DNA of 24,084 nt from Discostella pseudostelligera (taxonomy: Eukaryota > Bacillariophyta > Thalassiosirophyceae > Thalassiosirales > Thalassiosiraceae): NCBI GenBank assembly GCA_036940085.1, contig JALLBK010000103.1, forward strand, positions 1 to 24,084. The letters run 5' to 3'. Below the pieces are notes generated by a model. That model was not told where the DNA came from, ran no database searches, and saw only the letters and a list, made by a program, of their open reading frames with translations. Shown here one piece after another: positions 19,151 through 24,084 of the stretch; position 1 is the stretch's first letter; each line of letters starts with the position of its first letter. The translations under genes were made by a program, and so were the position numbers.

Positions 19151-22100
19151 ATGGCGGCCACGGGCGGCGACTACGAAAGCCATACCGACAAGCACTCCTC
19201 TTCATCCTCCGATGAATCATTTCTAGTCAGCCCCGTCCCCCCACCACCACCTACACCGGCGGCCGCACCAACACTGCCGCCACCGGCAAGAGCTGCGGTG
19301 GCCGTTGATACCAATACCAATACCAATGGCGGGGTGAAGCGGAGGGTGCACCTCCACGAGCTCCCGCCGCGCACTCCTCTGCCACCGTCAATGCCGACCA
19401 CAACAACGAATACGACAATGACTAAATCTAGCAGTGCCTATGGATGGGAGCATGTTCAAGAAATGTTGGAAGAGGATGATAATGATAGTGAGTACTCATC
19501 GATGAGCCGTCGTGATGGTGGACGGGGTAGTAGTAGACGTCGACGACGACATAAGCATCGACGAAGTTCGACGACGGACAACCTACGCGTAGATGGTGAC
19601 AATGCTGCTGTTGGTGGCAGCAGGAGCACTCGTCGATTGAAACGAAAGGAAAGTCTCAGTAGCGATTGCAGTACCAGTGGCAGTAGTAGCAGTGGCAGTC
19701 CTAATGCTAATGGACGGGGTGATCATGGACAACCACGACGACGACGCCATCGACTATCTTCGGAATATCGCCATGGCAATGAGTTGGATTTGCTAGTAGG
19801 TGCAAACTCCACCCCCTCCTTCATTGCGGTTTCTACATCATCATTGACTATGGTGGAGAATTACCTCTCTCCTCGGAAGATGCCAATTCGATCTCCACCA
19901 CATAACATGAGTAGAATGCCATTAATGTCATCGAACTCTCCTTATCGAGCTAGTAGGCGGGGAGCAACATCTGCGGCAGATTCTATTCGAAGGAGGGATC
20001 GATTACGACGGAAGCAACAACTCAGTAATAGCAAGGCGACATATTCCACTCCGAAACGAATATATCATCGTAATAGTGGTGGTGATGAACGAGGCAATTA
20101 TCAAGCTCGTTATCATCAGGAGAGTGATGTGACAAGAGAATCTCATTACCTTCAGACGGAACCACGTCCACAGCCACGGCCGCAACCTACTCATGATATG
20201 ATACCAATGAGATCTGATGCTACGACAAGAACTCGTCATGATTACTACAATGGCAATATTGACGTGATGCGATCCAACAATAATAATCAACCACGGATAC
20301 TGCCAGCTGGTATGGTATCCTCGTCCCCTCGTCATGATTACGATACTCGAATTTCACAGTCACAACAACATTATCAATACGTTGAAGAACTACTACCACA
20401 ACCTCCACCACAGCCATGGCCAACGCCAGATATCAGTAGAATGTACAATCAGAGTAGAGAAAAACGGGATTGGCAGCAGGAGCATCATCAGCATCATCAG
20501 TACACTCATCACCACATTCCACCAGAGTTGCTGGAAGAGGATGGTCCATCGGGTTATCCGATATCGGAAACAATGATGATGTCACAGCAATATGATCAAT
20601 TATTGCTACGTCCACCATCGTCTCAGAGATGGTCTAGTACGAATTTGTTGTCGGAACAATTACTGCTACCCGAGCATGAAGCCAAACCATCGCCAACAGC
20701 AACAGCAGCATCATCGATTGAATACGCGTCCATGATGCTCAATCCTCCAACTCTGTCCACAATGAGATATCAGGATCAATTGTATGGCCGGCGGCGGCAA
20801 CAGCAGCAGCAGCATTATCGACATTCGCATGAGGAGCAGTCGGTATTTGAGCATGAACAGGGAATTCCCAACAACATCACTCCCCTCCCACACCACCTCA
20901 ACGACTATCCGCATCTACTATCCAGTTACAATCATGATGACAAATTCAGCTCGTTTATCGATAATAATATCATGCCGATTGAGGAAGATGGAGGCATATT
21001 ATCTGCTTACTGTTTTGGACAACGACGTCTAACTCATGATGCCGATGGTGGGGAGTGGCAATATCGCGGTGAGATGGGGGGAAGAACCGGAATTGGAATG
21101 ATGGGACGGACAGCAGCAGGATCAATTGCAGGAGGTGGCGTGGAAAGGCAGGGTGCCACTCCTACACGACAGCCACTGGACACGATGATGCCAAAGACCC
21201 CGGATGGACTTTCCATATCGACATTTTCAGCGTCTCGCCCTCCTTCATCTTCGGCTTCTACTCCCGGTAGATCTTTGTTTAGCTATTGGCTATCTCCGTC
21301 AACGACATCAACACAACCAAATCATCACGACCATTTTGATTCTGCACTTGTCGACGATAATGATGTTGGTAGCCGAATTTATGAGCAAGGTGGAGTAGAG
21401 CATGCGCTCGAAACATCGGTGCAACAACTATTTCCGCAGCAGCCACAACACCAACAGCAGGAGCAGGAGCAGGAGCAAATACAACACTTGTCGTCCAAGA
21501 ACGTTGCGCCGATAGATAGCACTCGAGATGGCGCGGATTATCTGATTTCCTACTCTCATCACCTGCAACATGATGATGACGTAGATGGTCCCTACATTCG
21601 TGGTAGTGAAATCAATTTTCTGCAACAATCACTGGACTGTCCTACCGATTCTGGCAACAGGAATGGCGCAGTTGTGTCTCATCCTGGCAATGATTACATT
21701 CAGGATGACCTTGCTCTTGATAACTTGAGTGAGAATCTAGCTGATCAACCGCAACTAGAGGCAGATGGATGTTTTGAGCACGATCCAGTGCTGGTGTTTG
21801 AGGCGGAATCACGTACTGATGTACAGATTGTAGATGATGCATCTCAGGAATCCTCAGGAGCGGAATCGAGTCGTCATAGCTCTTGTGCAAGTGGTAAGGA
21901 ATACATGATCCACATAACGCGTACCGAAGAGAGCTCGGTGGATGTGGAATCATCAAAAGATTCTGATGTTCTCATGGATTCCATACGGCGTAGCTCGTTG
22001 AATAGAAATCCATCATTCCTTGCCGAAGGCGAATGCGAACAACGTTGTGACATGATGAAAGACTTGGCTGACGACGAGGACCTTTCTCTGGTAAACTCAA

Positions 22101-24084
22101 TGTTTGAAGTCATATCCGATGGAATCGAGAATATGCACGATGCATTCGATCAGAGAATAATCAACATTCAACGCAGTGCTCGGGGATTCATAGCAAGGAA
22201 AATGTGGCACAAGTTCCATGCAGCAGCAAAAGTCATCCAACGGTGTGTCAGGGAATATAAATTGAAACAGCTAATGCAGTGGGACAATCTAGGCATGGGA
22301 GAGGTAGCTTGTGTCTTGCCGATAGAAGTGGCCCAGTCGATCGAGAAGATCCGAGAAACAATGTCTCGTGGCTCGTCACACGACGATAGTGATCTGCGTC
22401 GCCTTCGTGCTTTGTCGAAGCTGTACAATGTCTTGCAGAGTCAGAATTACTTGGAATACCACTCTGCTATCCTGTCGTTGCTTATTTCTGTGCTCCGTGA
22501 AATGAATATCATTGGCATGGACATTGGCTCAGAGACATCGTTGGACATACAATCATGCATCAGGCTTATACGATATCGTTCTGATTACCATCGCTACTAC
22601 TATGCGATGAGTCTAGTTCAGGACAGCGTTCGATTAATGACACCGCTCAGTGACGGACGCAGCCTACACATCATGTACCAGAGGCAACTGGACAACTTAG
22701 ATAACAGACCATACCTCCACCAAAAATCGCTCGTGGACTTCGATAAAAATGAGCAACTTCAAAGCATGGGTATGATGCATTCAAATGACTTTGCGGTCGA
22801 AGCTAGGATCGAACTGTATTCCAGAATGCATCGCGGTTTCATATTGTTACAAGCAAGATTCCGTGGCGCATGCGCAAGGAAACGACAGGTTGTCGAAGCA
22901 ATGGTATTATCAGAAATGACAAGATATGCGAGACACTCTAAGGGTTTCATAACGTTGCAAGCACACATCCGTGGTGGTCAAGTCAGAAGTAGAATGCTAG
23001 CTGAACTCAGGTCCTTGTCGCAGATGGAACGGTATGCAAAGTCGCGAGCTGCATTCGTTTTGCTTCAAGCAAGAGTTCGTGGCAATTTGGCGAGAAAAAG
23101 ATTGCGTTCAGCAACTCGCGCACCATCTCAAATGGAACTTTATGCCAGGGCTAGCAAAGGGTTCACTTTACTGCAAGCTAGGATTCGTGGCGCACAATTC
23201 CGAGCCCGGCATCGATTAATATCGGGTTTAATCTTACTTCAAGCGAGAGCACGAGGAAGGCTGGTTAGGCAACGTAGTCAGATTGTTCGTGTGCATTCTG
23301 CTGCGGTTATGATTCAGTCGAATGCTCGTCGGTCTATTAGCAATGCATCTAGCATCATTGTACACATTACAAAATGTCAGAGTATAGTGCGATCAATGCT
23401 TCAAAAACGTCGATACGCGACCATTCGATACGGCATCATCACTCTTCAAGCCTTGGTGCGTGGCCTTCATGTAAGAAGGGGTTTGGCCAGGTTGACAGAA
23501 GCCAGTCTGCGGCTTCAATTTTTTTTCCGGAGTGCTCTACAGAACAAACTCTTCGCCATATCAGCAATGTTCATTCCGAAACCGATGAAAAATAGCATCG
23601 GCGATTCATCCACAGCTTTGCAATCCTACACTCACGGCCTTAGTAAGAGAGGACAATTTAACATGTTTCAATCTAGTCTGGTTATGGTTCAAGCGAGGGC
23701 TCGTGGTGTCATGAAGAGAAATGCATTCTCTGAGATTCGCTCCGCTGCGATCAGGATCGAAACATGGGCTCGTAGTGTCCTTGCAAAAAATAAATACACG
23801 AGGTTCATTTGGGGTTGGACTCTGATGCAAGCAAGAATTCGTGGAGTTATGGCAAGGCACAATGCACAATTCGCTCGTGGTGCGATATTGAAATTACAGA
23901 CACACCTGCGAAGCCTGGTAGTTCGATTGCGATTGAAACATCAATTGAGAGCTGCAATCGTAATCCAAAATGCATATCGATCATCGACTTACAAGCAGAA
24001 CATGCGAATTCTGGCTCGTTCACGCGAGATGCAAAAGAAGTCAGCTGCTGTAACCGCGCTTCAATCAGCAATACGCTCGTGGAT
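19151..24084 (+). CDS. Large IQ-motif-rich protein, 3' end beyond the window
   Basis: An uninterrupted frame of 1644 codons from an ATG in strong context (CAACCATGG) to the window edge; no intron is needed. Residues 1-1000 are low-complexity: Pro-rich near 30-60, basic Arg/His clusters, then Gln/His-rich and acidic Ser-rich stretches, presumably disordered. From about 1005 come IQ motifs (IQRSARGFIARK, IQRCVREYKLKQ), then a predicted helical spacer (about 1040-1220) and a dense IQ array of some 15 motifs to the edge. IQ motifs bind calmodulin or myosin-type light chains, and long arrays stiffen into rods. Long IQ arrays are known from ASPM spindle proteins and myosins, but neither the CH domain nor a motor is visible here, so I do not assign either. 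An E2F-like repeat lies just upstream, consistent with a cell-cycle role (inference). Confidence 0.85.
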   Translation, partial: MAATGGDYESHTDKHSSSSSDESFLVSPVPPPPPTPAAAPTLPPPARAAVAVDTNTNTNGGVKRRVHLHELPPRTPLPPSMPTTTTNTTMTKSSSAYGWEHVQEMLEEDDNDSEYSSMSRRDGGRGSSRRRRRHKHRRSSTTDNLRVDGDNAAVGGSRSTRRLKRKESLSSDCSTSGSSSSGSPNANGRGDHGQPRRRRHRLSSEYRHGNELDLLVGANSTPSFIAVSTSSLTMVENYLSPRKMPIRSPPHNMSRMPLMSSNSPYRASRRGATSAADSIRRRDRLRRKQQLSNSKATYSTPKRIYHRNSGGDERGNYQARYHQESDVTRESHYLQTEPRPQPRPQPTHDMIPMRSDATTRTRHDYYNGNIDVMRSNNNNQPRILPAGMVSSSPRHDYDTRISQSQQHYQYVEELLPQPPPQPWPTPDISRMYNQSREKRDWQQEHHQHHQYTHHHIPPELLEEDGPSGYPISETMMMSQQYDQLLLRPPSSQRWSSTNLLSEQLLLPEHEAKPSPTATAASSIEYASMMLNPPTLSTMRYQDQLYGRRRQQQQQHYRHSHEEQSVFEHEQGIPNNITPLPHHLNDYPHLLSSYNHDDKFSSFIDNNIMPIEEDGGILSAYCFGQRRLTHDADGGEWQYRGEMGGRTGIGMMGRTAAGSIAGGGVERQGATPTRQPLDTMMPKTPDGLSISTFSASRPPSSSASTPGRSLFSYWLSPSTTSTQPNHHDHFDSALVDDNDVGSRIYEQGGVEHALETSVQQLFPQQPQHQQQEQEQEQIQHLSSKNVAPIDSTRDGADYLISYSHHLQHDDDVDGPYIRGSEINFLQQSLDCPTDSGNRNGAVVSHPGNDYIQDDLALDNLSENLADQPQLEADGCFEHDPVLVFEAESRTDVQIVDDASQESSGAESSRHSSCASGKEYMIHITRTEESSVDVESSKDSDVLMDSIRRSSLNRNPSFLAEGECEQRCDMMKDLADDEDLSLVNSMFEVISDGIENMHDAFDQRIINIQRSARGFIARKMWHKFHAAAKVIQRCVREYKLKQLMQWDNLGMGEVACVLPIEVAQSIEKIRETMSRGSSHDDSDLRRLRALSKLYNVLQSQNYLEYHSAILSLLISVLREMNIIGMDIGSETSLDIQSCIRLIRYRSDYHRYYYAMSLVQDSVRLMTPLSDGRSLHIMYQRQLDNLDNRPYLHQKSLVDFDKNEQLQSMGMMHSNDFAVEARIELYSRMHRGFILLQARFRGACARKRQVVEAMVLSEMTRYARHSKGFITLQAHIRGGQVRSRMLAELRSLSQMERYAKSRAAFVLLQARVRGNLARKRLRSATRAPSQMELYARASKGFTLLQARIRGAQFRARHRLISGLILLQARARGRLVRQRSQIVRVHSAAVMIQSNARRSISNASSIIVHITKCQSIVRSMLQKRRYATIRYGIITLQALVRGLHVRRGLARLTEASLRLQFFFRSALQNKLFAISAMFIPKPMKNSIGDSSTALQSYTHGLSKRGQFNMFQSSLVMVQARARGVMKRNAFSEIRSAAIRIETWARSVLAKNKYTRFIWGWTLMQARIRGVMARHNAQFARGAILKLQTHLRSLVVRLRLKHQLRAAIVIQNAYRSSTYKQNMRILARSREMQKKSAAVTALQSAIRSW
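22835..23190 (+). repeat. Four IQ units on an exact 36-residue (108-bp) period
   Basis: The Phe that opens each IQ core lies at residues 1230, 1266, 1302 and 1338 of the IQ protein, an exact 36-residue step. Each unit has a linker with Met, then Tyr-Ser/Ala, a basic-Gly/Ala-Phe turn, and a core LQAxxRGxxxRxR. The next unit (Leu 1360) comes after only 22 residues, so the period changes there. Codon choice differs between units, so the duplications are old. Confidence 0.8.

Noticed and set aside
19151..24084. Naming the IQ protein ASPM or myosin
   Set aside because: No CH domain, ASH domain or motor is visible in the 1644 residues; IQ motifs alone are not enough.
1..24084. CRISPR arrays, transposons, operons with Shine-Dalgarno sites, attachment sites
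   Set aside because: None seen; the spliced genes indicate a eukaryotic nuclear locus.

Overview
The window looks like nuclear DNA from a photosynthetic stramenopile, most likely a centric diatom. The reasons are: several genes carry short GT-AG introns (65-208 nt, each inferred from splice sites plus a restored conserved motif); a plastid-type FAD oxidoreductase starts with a signal peptide followed by Phe, as diatom plastid presequences do; a nuclear complex I subunit has a mitochondrial presequence; and F-box, RING-PDZ and eIF4E-family genes are eukaryotic. No mobile element, CRISPR array or RNA gene was found. The species is inferred from style, not proven.

Layout, left to right: RING/PDZ protein (+, 275-1696); two-exon tandem methyltransferase-fold protein (-, 1823-3557); eight-exon COG2509/PDE327-like FAD oxidoreductase (+, 3947-6746); F-box protein (-, 6857-8377); about 1.26 kb with no gene I can support; NDUFS7 (-, 9640-10499); METTL18/Hpm1-like histidine methyltransferase (+, 10867-12165); class II eIF4E (-, 12315-13044); A/B-type mitotic cyclin (+, 13795-16398); single-pass membrane protein with a repeated Cys-rich tail (-, 16631-17476); a small four-exon 4-oxalocrotonate-tautomerase-like gene (-, 18086-18843) that no long open frame reveals; and an IQ-motif-rich protein (+, 19151 to beyond the window end).

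Genes mostly alternate in strand, giving four divergent pairs with shared upstream regions (3558-3946, 10500-10866, 13045-13794, 18844-19150) and four tight convergent pairs. Three of the four shared regions contain E2F-type motifs (TTTCCCGCC / GGCGGGAAA), two of them as degenerate tandem arrays: one in front of the cyclin and one in front of the IQ-repeat gene. The best candidate for something undescribed is this E2F-like array architecture linking a mitotic cyclin and a calmodulin-binding-type IQ protein, together with the enzymes that share their promoters.

Three translational or housekeeping genes lie close together: METTL18 (expected to methylate ribosomal protein uL3), a cap-binding eIF4E homologue, and NDUFS7 for respiration. 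There is no sign that the window forms one pathway.
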